From positions 248,001-312,000 of the forward strand of contig NZ_JAPMLV010000001.1 of NCBI RefSeq assembly GCF_026420145.1: 64,000 nucleotides of DNA, read 5' to 3'. Origin of the DNA: Enterobacter pseudoroggenkampii. Its GTDB lineage: Bacteria > Pseudomonadota > Gammaproteobacteria > Enterobacterales > Enterobacteriaceae. Each line of letters opens with the position of its first letter. Position 1 is the first letter of the stretch. Of the stretch, positions 33,253 to 42,683 are shown piece by piece. The translations under genes were made by a program, and so were the position numbers. The notes beneath the pieces are model-generated. The model saw only the letters and a list, made by a program, of their open reading frames with translations. It was not told the DNA's origin and did not search any database.

Positions 33253-33972
33253 TTAATCAGATAAACAATGCTTAAAGGCCGATCTTACGTTTTCGTATAG
33301 CGCAGGTGAGAGCATGACATTTTCCCAAATATTATTATGTCCAGCTTTGGGAATGGTCAGAAGTTGCTTTTGACTACAGCATGATGCAGAAGACAGCAGC
33401 TTTTCTGGTATTTCTGAGGGGATGATTGCATCATTTTCGGCAGCAATAATCAGTAAATTCCCGTTAAACTCAGCAGCAATGTTCCATGCATCTGTATGTT
33501 CCCAATTCCTGGGTTGGCGTATTATTGCAGAGAAATCAGGGCCAAACTTAACTTTATATGCAAGTGTTGAGTAGACACCTGGAACCATAAGGATGAGAGA
33601 TCGGAATTGCATCGCTTTACTAAGCTGAAGTGCATTATAGGCTCCCATACTGATGCCCATACAACCTGTAAGCGTCTGCCCCAGAGAAGCGATAACCGCC
33701 TCTGCTTGCATCGTACGATTAAAAAGAGAAGATTCGTGAATGTCTCCCCCCGTTTCACCATGACCTATAAAGTCAAATACCGTCGTTCCAAAACCCAGGG
33801 TATCCAAAATATCCCGGTATTTGTAGAAAACGGTTCGATCTTTGCCGCCACCATGAAGCATCAGAACATGTCCATTGCGCCCAAATGTGCTTTCAGCATG
33901 AATTGTTTTGCCATGGAACGGGACCAGGAAGTTGTGACTCGAAATCATCTTCGTATGTGTTTTTGGCGACAT
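33253..33972 (-). CDS. Alpha/beta hydrolase
   Basis: This 239-residue protein has the alpha/beta-hydrolase order: an oxyanion segment LMLHGGGKDR (near residue 35), a GHGETGG segment (near 70), the nucleophile elbow GISMGA with serine near residue 104, then an acid in the AAENDAIIP stretch (near 180) and the histidine in KAGHNN (near 208). There is no signal peptide, so it is cytosolic. The substrate is unknown. An internal ATG nine codons in is an alternative start. It belongs to the accessory region and has no operon partner. Confidence 0.85.
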   Translation of the reverse strand: MSPKTHTKMISSHNFLVPFHGKTIHAESTFGRNGHVLMLHGGGKDRTVFYKYRDILDTLGFGTTVFDFIGHGETGGDIHESSLFNRTMQAEAVIASLGQTLTGCMGISMGAYNALQLSKAMQFRSLILMVPGVYSTLAYKVKFGPDFSAIIRQPRNWEHTDAWNIAAEFNGNLLIIAAENDAIIPSEIPEKLLSSASCCSQKQLLTIPKAGHNNIWENVMLSPALYENVRSAFKHCLSD

Positions 33973-34093
33973 GGTTTATTCGTTGTATCAAACCCAAGCG
34001 CGCCATGCAATGTCAGACTGAATCACCACTGCTTCGGTAGCCATTTTTTAGTTTGTCACACGATCTCTTGCCCAATTGATGTGCGTCGGCATC

Positions 34094-34117
34094 TTCCGCT
34101 CCTCGCTAAAAGCGGAA
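34094..34117. repeat. Short palindrome, third copy (TTCCGCT-N10-AGCGGAA)
   Basis: A 7-bp perfect inverted repeat with a 10-nt loop, as in the copies at 28839-28862 and 30556-30580. It lies between the hydrolase and the methyltransferase. Confidence 0.55.
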
Positions 34118-34182
34118 TTCAGACTAGCATCTAATTTCGATGACTGAAGCGGATGTAACTTTAACGAGCAATCAGTCGATAA

Positions 34183-34851
34183 TTATTTCAAAGAACATAC
34201 CAGAGTGGCATGATCCCACCACTCGTTGGTATTAACTTTTGTTGCAAGTACGTTAAATTGTGCTTCCTGTATCTCATTTGTTAATGCAGGGAGAGGTTTC
34301 AGGGTACGCCAGGGGTGACCTTCTTTCAGTAAATGATGTCTTATAGGATCAAAAACACTAATATCATCAGAATTACGGGGGCTTCCACACATGGAGCTGA
34401 TCACAAGCCGTCCGCCGGGTTTGAGCAATCTTTTCGCTTCTGCGAAAAAGCGAGTTCGGTCATCATCTATCAGGCAATGCAAACAACTACCATCAATAAC
34501 CAGCTCAAACATTGAGTCCTTGCATTGATAAATATGACAAACATTTCCGACAAGAAAATGAGCGGAGAGGCCCGCTTGTTGAAAACGCCTTTCAGCCCAT
34601 CTGATAGCGGTTTCAGAAAAATCCACACCCCATACTGAATATCCTCGTTCAGCAAGAAACTGCGCAGCCATCGCTCCATTACCACATCCCATTTCAAGTA
34701 TTGGCGCGCCAGGTTGGGGTAAATAATTATTAAAATCAAGCCACTGAAAGATTTTTTCTTGCTGTTCTTTTGCCCTGAAATAACCTTTATCAGCCCAAGC
34801 TATAGCCCCATTCGCTATGAGTTGTCTGTATTTTTCTTCATAGGGATTCAT
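34183..34851 (-). CDS. Class I SAM-dependent methyltransferase
   Basis: This 222-residue protein has the Rossmann-like methyltransferase fold. Motif I is ILEMGCGNGAMA (near residue 50), motif II has WGVDFSETAI (near 74), and a further motif is LLKPGGRLVIS (near 143). It resembles the Methyltransf_11/25 group that methylates small molecules. The target is unknown. A poorly placed ribosome site precedes the ATG at 34851. The gene stands alone in the accessory region and is AT-rich compared with core genes. Confidence 0.85.
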   Translation of the reverse strand: MNPYEEKYRQLIANGAIAWADKGYFRAKEQQEKIFQWLDFNNYLPQPGAPILEMGCGNGAMAAQFLAERGYSVWGVDFSETAIRWAERRFQQAGLSAHFLVGNVCHIYQCKDSMFELVIDGSCLHCLIDDDRTRFFAEAKRLLKPGGRLVISSMCGSPRNSDDISVFDPIRHHLLKEGHPWRTLKPLPALTNEIQEAQFNVLATKVNTNEWWDHATLVCSLK

Positions 34852-35065
34852 ATTTAAGACGCTTTATTGCAACAATAACACCCTTTATTTTATATGTTAT
34901 TTATGGAAAAGAATGAAGTTTCTGGCGAAAAAGTGCGTGCTGTAGATACACGCAATAACGTCCGCTTTCACTCTTAAGGGACATTCGACAAACAACATTG
35001 TATTTTGCGTAAGGCCGAAATTCCTGCTTCTTACTCAACAGTTTTCCGGCCTCCCATCTCACGCC

Positions 35066-35521
35066 TCAGTGCGCCGCGATATACGGCTCCTTCACAAACT
35101 CCGCCATTAGCCAGACCATATCATGCAGCAGCCCGGTCAGCTCTTTCGCCACGCTCGCAGGCAGTGTTCCGCCCATCACCGCCAGCGTTAACGCCACGGC
35201 ATAGTCCACCTGCAGAGTCGTCTCTTGCCAGCAGTCCGGCACGCAGGAAGCCATCTTTTCTCCCGCAATCAGCTGTTCAACCAGATACGGCGGGAGTTCA
35301 GCATCACAGCACTCCCGTAGTCGCTTCAGCGCAGCCAGCAACCGCTTACAGAGCGTGGTGGATGTCACTTCGTCGTCAGTTTCCACCAGCACGCTTACAT
35401 ATGCAGTACAGGCATCGGCCAGTTCGAAGAGATCCGCAGATTCGGAAATTGAATTGTTGATGAGGTGACAAACAGCGCTTTCCGCAGAGAGCGCGTAAGA
35501 AAATTCAGGGGTAGTAGCCAC
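35066..35521 (-). CDS. Unrecognised helical protein
   Basis: This 151-residue protein has no motif that I recognise. It is largely helical and rich in Ala, Leu and Glu, starting MATTPEFSYALSAESAVCHLI. It contains several cysteines (AVCHL, ACTAY, TLCKRLL, RECCD), and a hydrophobic stretch AVALTLAVMGGTLPA near residue 105. It has no signal peptide. Codon use is like core genes, which supports a real gene. The 207 nt upstream of its start, as far as 35728, hold part of a REP-like sequence but no supported gene. Confidence 0.65.
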   Translation of the reverse strand: MATTPEFSYALSAESAVCHLINNSISESADLFELADACTAYVSVLVETDDEVTSTTLCKRLLAALKRLRECCDAELPPYLVEQLIAGEKMASCVPDCWQETTLQVDYAVALTLAVMGGTLPASVAKELTGLLHDMVWLMAEFVKEPYIAAH

Positions 35522-35728
35522 TTAGCATCCTCGTTGTGCAAAAAAATGTCATGTTATGCTAACGGGTTCCTACGCCCGGTTACGGATGTGCCGCAACGCA
35601 GGCACTTTACGACCGCGAAGAAGGGAAAAAAAGGGATAGCCATGAATTACATCAGGTTGCTTGCAGGTTTGCGAGGCGGCTTCCAGAAGGGCGTAGCCGC
35701 CGGGCACATTTTGTACCGCGGTTACTCT

Positions 35729-36613
35729 TTACGCAGACTTTTTCATTTTGATCAATCCTTCTAATAACGTCTGCGTCGCGCGGGAAGATTTGCCCGCCTG
35801 GGAGCAAACCAGCCCAAACTCCCGGCACAGCGAAGGCGTCACGGGCACGATGCACAAACCGCGTAATTCATCCGGCAGGGCGGATTCAGGTATCAGTGCG
35901 ACGCCCAAGCCTTCGCGTACCAGCAGGCAGGCGCTGATCCAGTCGCGGACGGTCACCTGTACGTCAGACAGTTCCAACCCAGTCTGCTCCATCAGGCTTT
36001 TTCCATTGACGGCACAACCGCCTGTGGCGAGTACGAAGGGCTGGTCTGCCAGTTCCTCAAGGGTGATGCCGCACGTGCGTGCATAGCGAGCCAGACGGTG
36101 GTTGGCTGGCAGCACTGCGACCCATGCATCTTGCCCCAGGATCGCATCCGCGCGTCCGGGAACAGGGTTCATGACCACGCCGAGATCAACCGTATCTGCC
36201 GCAAGCCACTCTTCGACCTCCTGGTCCGTGCCTTCCAGTACGACCACCTCTATTTCAGGATGCAGGCGCTTCACGTCCCGCAGCAGCCCCGGCAAAAGCG
36301 TGGACGTTACTGACGGAAAACTGGCAAGTCGAATGCGCCCGCCACTCAGCCCGCGGCTCTCATCCGCCAGTGTGCGGATGGCGTCCAGCCGTGCCAGCAT
36401 GCTTCTTGCCTCTTTGACAACCCGCTCGCCCAGGGCTGTAACACCGACGTGGCGTCGCTCACGCGTAAATACCGCAAATCCTAATGAAGCCTCTAACTGA
36501 GCGATCGCCTGGCTGGCACCCGACTGCGTCATGCCGACCTCTTCAGCGGCACGCGAAATATTACTGGCGTCCGCCACGGCAACCACCAGGCGCCAGTGCA
36601 ACAGATTCATCAT
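35729..36613 (-). CDS. LysR-family regulator next to gst
   Basis: This 294-residue LysR protein has an N-terminal helix-turn-helix (AAEEVGMTQSGASQAIAQLE, residues 22-41) and a co-inducer domain with ASFPSVTSTLLPGLL near residue 98. It is divergent from the glutathione transferase gene, with 119 nt between, so it is the likely regulator of that gene. The inducer is unknown. Two adjacent ATG codons (36613, 36610) make the exact start ambiguous by one residue. Confidence 0.88.
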   Translation of the reverse strand: MMNLLHWRLVVAVADASNISRAAEEVGMTQSGASQAIAQLEASLGFAVFTRERRHVGVTALGERVVKEARSMLARLDAIRTLADESRGLSGGRIRLASFPSVTSTLLPGLLRDVKRLHPEIEVVVLEGTDQEVEEWLAADTVDLGVVMNPVPGRADAILGQDAWVAVLPANHRLARYARTCGITLEELADQPFVLATGGCAVNGKSLMEQTGLELSDVQVTVRDWISACLLVREGLGVALIPESALPDELRGLCIVPVTPSLCREFGLVCSQAGKSSRATQTLLEGLIKMKKSA

Positions 36614-36732
36614 GGGTATCAGTAGCTCAGCTAATAGTTATTTTATGAATCGTTAATTTTACAGAGATAACGGTTTTAAGCACAGTGAATGCAAACCGTA
36701 TGTTTATCACTCACAGCTTTAACGGAGAGATT

Positions 36733-37338
36733 ATGAAACTCTATTACGCCCCGGACACCTGTTCACTCTCACCCCATATCGTGCTTCGCGAACTGGCGAT
36801 TGAGTTTGAGCTGGTTAAAGTGGACAACAGGAGCAAGCTTACCGCTGACGGGCGCGACTTCCTGACCATCAACCCTAAAGGCTATGTCGCCGCGCTTGAA
36901 CGGGATGACGGAAATATCCTGACCGAGGGGCCAGCGATTTTGCAGTACCTCGCTGACCTCAAGCCGGAGAGGGGGCTGGCGCCGCGAGCAGACAGCTGGG
37001 AGCGGGTGCGGCTTCAGGAATGGCTTAACTTTATCACCAGTGAAATACACGCGGGATCGGCTCCTCTTTTCAATCGCGTGCTGCCCGAAGAGGTCAAATC
37101 CATTTTTCGTGAGAAGCTCTTCAGGCGGTTCAGTTTTCTTGAGGAAACGCTCTCCACTCGCGCTTATTTGACGGGATCGACCTTCAGCGTGGCAGATGCC
37201 TATCTTTTTACCGTGCTGGGGTGGTGCAAGTTCTTCTCCATTGAGCTGAGCCCCTGGCCTGCGCTGCTGGAATACAGAGATAAAATTAATGCCCGTCCAG
37301 CGGTGCAGGCCGCATTACGTGCGGAAGCGGCTCAGTAA
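36733..37338 (+). CDS. gstA: Glutathione S-transferase (GstA-like)
   Basis: This 201-residue protein equals E. coli GstA in length and layout. The N-terminal thioredoxin-like domain starts MKLYYAPDTCSLSPHIVLRE, with the catalytic Cys10 of beta-class enzymes. The glutathione site NPKGYVAAL (near residue 53) and TEGPAILQYLAD (near 66) follow. The C-terminal helical domain includes TGSTFSVADAYLF near residue 147. It conjugates glutathione to electrophiles or acts as a peroxidase in the cytosol. The start has GGAGAG 6 nt upstream; a longer frame to 36685 is unlikely. A 42-nt copy of part of this gene lies at 27981. Confidence 0.92.
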   Translation: MKLYYAPDTCSLSPHIVLRELAIEFELVKVDNRSKLTADGRDFLTINPKGYVAALERDDGNILTEGPAILQYLADLKPERGLAPRADSWERVRLQEWLNFITSEIHAGSAPLFNRVLPEEVKSIFREKLFRRFSFLEETLSTRAYLTGSTFSVADAYLFTVLGWCKFFSIELSPWPALLEYRDKINARPAVQAALRAEAAQ

Positions 37339-38345
37339 GACTGTAAAGCAGGTTTTTGCCGATCGTGTGTGAATATCTGCCATTTTATCTCCGACGTACT
37401 CAGGGTAAAAATGGCCGTGGCCAGCGTGTTCTCTTCATCCGGGTCGTGTGGCGAGAGACGATAAATCGGGAGCGCGGGATCATGCTGGTCTGAAAGAATA
37501 CCCAGTGCCGCCGCACCATCAAGGTGAGATTGCGTCTCCAGCCAGGCGTTTAGCCGCTGCTGGCGTGACCGGGAGCTGTCGGTGATCACCTGCTCAACCG
37601 CGTCAAGCTGAGGGTGGATAAGGTGATTAGCATGGGCGAAAACGTCCCGCAGCGGCGTGACGGAGCAGCCTGTTCCCGTCGCTTCTACGCTAAACAGCCG
37701 GCTGTCTCCCATTTGTCCCAGCGTATGATGAAATGCACCGGCGCGTGGCACGGTGGTCAGTATTGAGATGGCTTCATCTAAGGTGGCGGCATTCAGCGCG
37801 GCGCGGGCTAATACCTGGCGCGGCATTCCGCGTGGACGGTGCAAAGCGCGAATGTTATTCACCGTATTCACCACGCCCTTTTCGTTTACGGCGAAGGTAT
37901 GTCCGCAAATTGAGCCCGGATAAGCAAAACTGGTGAACGCCAGGCCGTCATCCGGGGTGATGCTGACGATGGCGCAGTCATTACGAAGCTGCGGGAAACC
38001 GTCTTCATTATGCGCGATAATCAGCTCCCCCTCTGCGGTTCTTCCCGCTACCGTGGTACAGCCATCAGAGGTTGAGCGCACCAGATCGCCGCGGCAGTTC
38101 CAGGCAAACACCTCATCAAACGGTGCATCCAGACCCTCGGCTAATCCCTCCAGCTCCTGCCAGATCAGGGGATAGTGTGACTGGACCCGCGAGCGCATGC
38201 TTCGGGTCTGTTCTGCGTCTTTCATGGCGGTAACGGTTTGCCACAACGCCGTTTGCGTGAGTTTTGCATGCCAGGCCTCGCGGCCAAAGGCGCCAAGTTC
38301 CTGACCTACTGCAAAAGCGGAACCACGAATGTCGATTTTTTTCAT
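37332..38345 (-). CDS. C45-family autoproteolytic acyltransferase/hydrolase
   Basis: This 337-residue protein (from ATG 38345) matches the peptidase C45 family, which includes acyl-CoA:6-aminopenicillanic acid acyltransferase. The candidate nucleophile is the cysteine near residue 96 in DGCTTV, followed by LIIAHNEDG, a conserved segment of the Ntn fold. Family enzymes cleave themselves just before this cysteine and then hydrolyse or transfer amide bonds. It is the last gene of an operon with a polar amino-acid ABC transporter and an aminotransferase. A role in opening an amide of an imported compound is inference. It converges with gst, overlapping by 7 nt. Confidence 0.82.
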   Translation of the reverse strand: MKKIDIRGSAFAVGQELGAFGREAWHAKLTQTALWQTVTAMKDAEQTRSMRSRVQSHYPLIWQELEGLAEGLDAPFDEVFAWNCRGDLVRSTSDGCTTVAGRTAEGELIIAHNEDGFPQLRNDCAIVSITPDDGLAFTSFAYPGSICGHTFAVNEKGVVNTVNNIRALHRPRGMPRQVLARAALNAATLDEAISILTTVPRAGAFHHTLGQMGDSRLFSVEATGTGCSVTPLRDVFAHANHLIHPQLDAVEQVITDSSRSRQQRLNAWLETQSHLDGAAALGILSDQHDPALPIYRLSPHDPDEENTLATAIFTLSTSEIKWQIFTHDRQKPALQSY

Positions 38346-38366
38346 AGTATTATCATTCACTTCTGT

Positions 38367-39095
38367 TCAGGATACGTGTTGCAAAAATTCTTTCAGGCGT
38401 GGATTGCGACTGCTATTCAGCAGCATATCAGGTGGACCATCTTCGGCAATGGTGCCGCCATCAATAAAGATGAGCCGTGATGCCACATCCCGGGCGAAGC
38501 CGATTTCATGGGTCACAATCACCATGGTCATGCCTTCTTCGGCCAGCGAGCGCATGACTTTCAGCACCTCGTGCCGTAATTCGGGGTCCAGCGCTGAGGT
38601 TGGCTCATCGAACAGCATCATTTTCGGTTTCACCGCCAGGGCTCTGGCAATGGCCACGCGTTGCTGCTGACCGCCAGAGAGCTCTGATGGGTAGTGACTG
38701 GCGCGTTCGCGTAAGCCAACGCGGTCCAGTAGCGCCAGCGCCTGCTCCCGCGCGGCGGCTTTGCTCTGTTTGCGTACGCGAACCGGACCAAACATCACAT
38801 TCTCCAGCGCCGTCAGATGGGGGAACAGATGGAACTGCTGAAACACCATCCCGGCTTCGCGGCGGATATCACATTCGTTAGCGTGAGGATCGGTAATATG
38901 CATTCCCGCTACCAGCAGCGTGCCAGAGGAAATTTCCTCCAGCTTGTTAATGCAGCGCAGCAGCGTCGATTTGCCCGAACCGGAAGGGCCGATGATCACC
39001 ACGACTTCGCCGGCGTCAATTTTTAAATTGATGTCGTGCAGCACCTGAGTGGCGCCGAAATTTTTCGACACTGCGCTAAATTCAACCATGCTCAT
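38367..39095 (-). CDS. Polar amino-acid ABC transporter ATP-binding protein
   Basis: This 242-residue ATPase has Walker [10 protein letters not shown], the signature LSGGQQQR, Walker [13 protein letters not shown] and the switch histidine in VTHEIGF. It resembles GlnQ/GltL. The ATG at 39095 overlaps the permease stop (ATGA), so translation is coupled. It would drive import of an amino acid or related polar compound together with the permease and binding protein upstream. The following gene, the C45 enzyme, starts 21 nt later. Confidence 0.92.
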   Translation of the reverse strand: MSMVEFSAVSKNFGATQVLHDINLKIDAGEVVVIIGPSGSGKSTLLRCINKLEEISSGTLLVAGMHITDPHANECDIRREAGMVFQQFHLFPHLTALENVMFGPVRVRKQSKAAAREQALALLDRVGLRERASHYPSELSGGQQQRVAIARALAVKPKMMLFDEPTSALDPELRHEVLKVMRSLAEEGMTMVIVTHEIGFARDVASRLIFIDGGTIAEDGPPDMLLNSSRNPRLKEFLQHVS

Positions 39096-39748
39096 AAAAT
39101 ATGGATCCTCTTCTCCAGTTGCTTCAGCAGGAAACTCAGGCACAGCGTCACCAGCAGATAAATCATTGCCACTGCGGTCCAGACTTCCAGCGCGCGGAAA
39201 TTACCGGCAATAATTTCTTGCCCCTGACGAGTTAATTCCGCCACACCAATCACAATAAACAGCGAGGTGTCTTTAATACTGATAATCCACTGATTACCTA
39301 ACGCAGGGATCATACGGCGTAATGCCAGCGGCATAATGACATGCCATAGCGTGCTGCGCTGAGATAATCCCATTGCCAGGCTGGCCTCTCTAAAACCTTT
39401 ATTAATCGAGAGGATCGCCCCTCGGGTGATTTCTGCAATATAAGCACCCGAGTTAATCACAATAGTCGTAATGGCCGCGGTTACCGGATCGATATGAATC
39501 GGTAACACCATGGGGAGTGCGAAGTAAATAAACATCACTTGTACCATAATAGGCGTCCCGCGGATTAACTCGACAAAGACTAACGAGACTGTCTTTGATA
39601 TTTTCCCTCCGAGCGCCCGGCAGGTTCCCGCCAGCAGGCCAATAACAAAACCACCCAATAAACCTGATAATGAAATAATCAGCGTCAGCTGTAGTCCTTG
39701 CAACAGCAGCGGCAGGGACTCCCAAATATATTTACTGTCGAAATTCAT
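39092..39748 (-). CDS. Polar amino-acid ABC transporter permease
   Basis: This 218-residue inner-membrane protein is of the HisM/GlnP type. It has about five membrane segments and a conserved EAA-like loop ([26 protein letters not shown], near residue 130-155) that docks the ATPase. The early [11 protein letters not shown] motif (near residue 63) is typical for this group. A single permease gene is present, so the complex is probably a homodimer. It lies between the binding-protein gene and the ATPase gene. Confidence 0.92.
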   Translation of the reverse strand: MNFDSKYIWESLPLLLQGLQLTLIISLSGLLGGFVIGLLAGTCRALGGKISKTVSLVFVELIRGTPIMVQVMFIYFALPMVLPIHIDPVTAAITTIVINSGAYIAEITRGAILSINKGFREASLAMGLSQRSTLWHVIMPLALRRMIPALGNQWIISIKDTSLFIVIGVAELTRQGQEIIAGNFRALEVWTAVAMIYLLVTLCLSFLLKQLEKRIHIL

Positions 39749-39798
39749 ATGTTACCCGTTAAGATGCAACGAGGTCGGATCGCTCCGACCTGGCGGGA

Positions 39799-40551
39799 TT
39801 ATTTTGGCTGTTTAGCAAACCACTTCACGTAAATCTTGCTGTAAGTGCCGTCCGCACGTAACGCCTGCAGCGCGGCGTTGATCTTCGGCGTCAGGCTGCT
39901 GTTCTTCTGCATCGCAAAGCCGTAGTGCTGCGGCAGAATGCTGTCAGTCTCGCCGGTCGATTTCACTTTGCCATCACCTGCCGTTTTTACGTAATAGAGC
40001 ACGTTGGGCGAATCATGCACCACGGCATCAAGGTTACCTGCCTGCAAATCAAGATAGGCGTTATCGATATTCGGGAATTCGACATAGTTCGCCTTATATT
40101 TGCTTTTCATAAAGCTGGCCGCCGCCGTTCCCTGCTTTAATCCCACTTTCTTTCCTGCTAAATCGCTGAATTTAGTAATGGTATTATCGCTGCTTTTCAC
40201 CGCCATTAATAAATCAGCATCATAATAACCGTCGCTGAAATCGACGACCTGTTTACGCGCGTCGGTTATCGTAATGCCCGCCATGGCGACATCCAGATTA
40301 CGTGATTGCAAACCCGGAATCAGTCCCCCGAAGTCCATCGGGCGTAATTCGTAGCTGACGTGCATTTTTTTAGCAATCGCATCCCACAAATCAATATCAA
40401 AGCCGACGTATTTATCGCCTTGTTTAAATTCAAAGGGGACAAACGCGGTATCAACGCCAACCGTTAATATATCCTGTGCTTCTGCCACAAAACTGGCGGA
40501 GCAAGCGACCAGTGCTAACGTAACTTTTAATTTAGTGAATAATCCAGACAT
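39799..40551 (-). CDS. Amino-acid ABC transporter substrate-binding protein (GlnH-like)
   Basis: This 250-residue periplasmic protein has a signal peptide (about residues 1-24, ending VAEAQ). It follows family 3 of solute-binding proteins, with VDTAFVPFEFKQGDKYVGFDIDLW near residue 30 and DVAMAGITITDARKQVVDFSDGYY near residue 85-105. It resembles GlnH in length and motifs. I chose ATG 40551 because the signal peptide begins there. The ligand is unknown. The neighbours (aminotransferase, CMD protein, C45 enzyme) suggest a compound different from glutamine. Confidence 0.9.
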   Translation of the reverse strand: MSGLFTKLKVTLALVACSASFVAEAQDILTVGVDTAFVPFEFKQGDKYVGFDIDLWDAIAKKMHVSYELRPMDFGGLIPGLQSRNLDVAMAGITITDARKQVVDFSDGYYDADLLMAVKSSDNTITKFSDLAGKKVGLKQGTAAASFMKSKYKANYVEFPNIDNAYLDLQAGNLDAVVHDSPNVLYYVKTAGDGKVKSTGETDSILPQHYGFAMQKNSSLTPKINAALQALRADGTYSKIYVKWFAKQPK

Positions 40552-40676
40552 GATAACCCTCGGCGTCAGTAAAGTAGCGTGCATGAATGTCACCCGGCGA
40601 AATATATCGGCAGGGTGGGGAAATAAAAAAGTTGATATGCAGGGCGCACTTTCATGCGCCAAAATTAAAACGATAC

Positions 40677-41231
40677 TTATGCGGGAATAATCTCATCCCG
40701 CGTGTCGGGTACCGGCGTCTGTGCGCCGTTCATTACCATCGAGAGAAAACTGTAATAACCATTAATTCCGATTAGATCCACCACGCCTTTCTCGCCCCAC
40801 AGCGCGATAGCGTGCTGCCAGGTGGCATCGCTGACCTTCTGCTGCTCCTGTAACTCCTTGCAAAAGTGATAGACCGCCCACTCATCCGACTGCAAATCCT
40901 CTGGAAGACGCTTTTCATTAATCGCCTGCACTGCCGCGGCAGAAATACCTTTCTCGCGCGCTATCGGCGCATGAATCGCCCACTCCACAGGCTGCGACCA
41001 GTGCCGCGCGGTCATTAAAATCGCCAGTTCCGACAGGCGCTGTCCCAGCGCGCTGCGATAACGCAGGTATTCGCCCATGCGTTGCGCATGCGCCATCAGC
41101 TCTGGACTGCGCAGCAGCGGCTCGAAAGGTGGCAGCAGCGCACCGCGGGGCCCGTTGATTATCTCTTCGGCCAAAGCACGCTGCTGGTCGTCCCATTCAT
41201 GCTCCGCCAATGGGGGTAAACGATTGATCAT
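40677..41231 (-). CDS. Carboxymuconolactone decarboxylase-like (AhpD-fold) protein
   Basis: This 184-residue protein belongs to the carboxymuconolactone decarboxylase-like group: helical, with RLSELAILMTARHWSQPVEWAIHAPIARE near residue 65-95, which corresponds to the family's core helix pair. The usual CxxC of AhpD is absent, so it is unlikely to be a peroxidase reductant and may be a decarboxylase or a small-molecule binding protein. It overlaps the aminotransferase gene by 4 nt (ATGA), so it is coupled to it. Its role in the pathway is unknown. Confidence 0.82.
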   Translation of the reverse strand: MINRLPPLAEHEWDDQQRALAEEIINGPRGALLPPFEPLLRSPELMAHAQRMGEYLRYRSALGQRLSELAILMTARHWSQPVEWAIHAPIAREKGISAAAVQAINEKRLPEDLQSDEWAVYHFCKELQEQQKVSDATWQHAIALWGEKGVVDLIGINGYYSFLSMVMNGAQTPVPDTRDEIIPA

Positions 41232-42556
41232 AATTTGCCGGTCTCTTCGCGAATGACGGTGTTCAGCGTGTCCACTACAAAGTCGAGCTGGCCAGGCGTG
41301 ACAATAAACGGGGGGGCGATCAGGATATGGTCGCCATACTGCCCGTCAATCGTTCCACCCATTGGATAGACCATCAGCCCACGTGACATACAGTTTGCTT
41401 TGATTGCTGCGTGCAGTTTCAGGGCAGGATCGAAGGGGGTTTTGCTGGCTTTATCGCGTACCAGCTCAACGCCCGCAAACAAGCCGCGTCCACGCGTATC
41501 ACCGACATGCGGTAATTCCCCCAGCACTTCACGCAATGCGTTGTGCAGGTAAGCCCCCTGTTGCCTGACCGCCTGCAGTAAATTATCGCGCGCGATCACC
41601 TGCTGCACGGCCAGGGCTGCGGACGCGGCGGTCGCGTGACAAATGTAGGTGTGCCCGTGCTGGAACAGACCGCTACCGGCCTGCAGCGCTGAGACAATCT
41701 TCTCGCTCGCTAATACTGCGCCAATCGGCTGATAGCCGCCCCCCAGCCCCTTCGCGATGGTCACCAAATCCGGCACCACATCATCCTGTTCAAACGCATG
41801 CAATGTGCCGGTGCGTCCCATGCCGCACATGACTTCATCCGCGATATAGAGGATGCCGTATTTATCACACAGGTTGCGTACACCTTTAAGATAGCCTGGG
41901 GTAGGCGGCGTGGCGCCGGTGGTGGCTCCCACCACGGTTTCTGCACAGAAACCAATAATGGTGTCGGGACCGGCCTCAATAATGGCTTGCTCCAGCTCGT
42001 TGAGCAGACGCGTGGTGTATTGCTGCTGGGTTTCGTCTGCGCGGCGGTCGCGATACTCATTGCAGGCCGAAACGCGAATAACGTCGATCAGCAAGGGAGC
42101 AAACTGGCGGCGGCGCCATTCGTTGCCTCCCACCGCGAGCGCTCCAAGGGTATTGCCATGATAGCTCTGTTTACGGGCGATAAATTTGGTGCGCGACGGC
42201 TGGCCGATCTCAACAAAATACTGGCGCGCCAGCTTGAGCGCAGTTTCGACCGCTTCCGAACCGCCCGAAACGAAATAGGCATAGTTAAGATCGCCAGGCG
42301 CCGTGCGCGTCAGCTGTTCAGCAAGTTGTTCAACGGTGTCGCTGGTAAAAAAACTGGTGTGGGCATAGGCCAGTTGATCGATCTGGCGATGCATCGCAGC
42401 CAGAACGTCCGGATGCGCGTGGCCTAAACAGGAAACGGCGGCGCCACCGCAGGCATCCAGATACTGTTTTCCCTGTGCATCAAAAATGTACGCCCCCTGG
42501 GCGCGTACCGCCACGGCGGGCGTGTTGCGTAGACTGCGGTGAATGATATGGGTCAT
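41228..42556 (-). CDS. Class III aminotransferase
   Basis: This 442-residue PLP enzyme has the class III (subgroup II) layout. It has a GGAAVSCLGHAHP segment near residue 37, YFVSGGSEAVETALKLAR near residue 95, the conserved aspartate and glutamate in ILYIADEVMCGMGRTG (near 235), and the PLP lysine in LVTIAKGLGGGYQPIGAV (near 270). Relatives use omega-amino acids, GABA, beta-alanine or polyamines with pyruvate or 2-oxoglutarate. It is the first gene of the operon that also encodes an ABC importer, so it probably acts on an imported amine. The RpiR gene upstream is on the same strand. Confidence 0.9.
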   Translation of the reverse strand: MTHIIHRSLRNTPAVAVRAQGAYIFDAQGKQYLDACGGAAVSCLGHAHPDVLAAMHRQIDQLAYAHTSFFTSDTVEQLAEQLTRTAPGDLNYAYFVSGGSEAVETALKLARQYFVEIGQPSRTKFIARKQSYHGNTLGALAVGGNEWRRRQFAPLLIDVIRVSACNEYRDRRADETQQQYTTRLLNELEQAIIEAGPDTIIGFCAETVVGATTGATPPTPGYLKGVRNLCDKYGILYIADEVMCGMGRTGTLHAFEQDDVVPDLVTIAKGLGGGYQPIGAVLASEKIVSALQAGSGLFQHGHTYICHATAASAALAVQQVIARDNLLQAVRQQGAYLHNALREVLGELPHVGDTRGRGLFAGVELVRDKASKTPFDPALKLHAAIKANCMSRGLMVYPMGGTIDGQYGDHILIAPPFIVTPGQLDFVVDTLNTVIREETGKL

Positions 42557-42683
42557 GCGGGTCCTGCTCCTGAATACGCTGTGCTAATAAAGCGCATCTT
42601 GCAGGATCCATTTGTATCACGTCAATTTCATTTTGATCCAAATGCATTCTGTTTTCTTATGCCGGATGCAAATGAATTATTTT

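Noticed and set aside
35465..35764. Plus-strand frame of 99 codons
   Set aside because: It overlaps the starts and ends of two minus-strand genes and a REP-like stretch, and resembles no protein.
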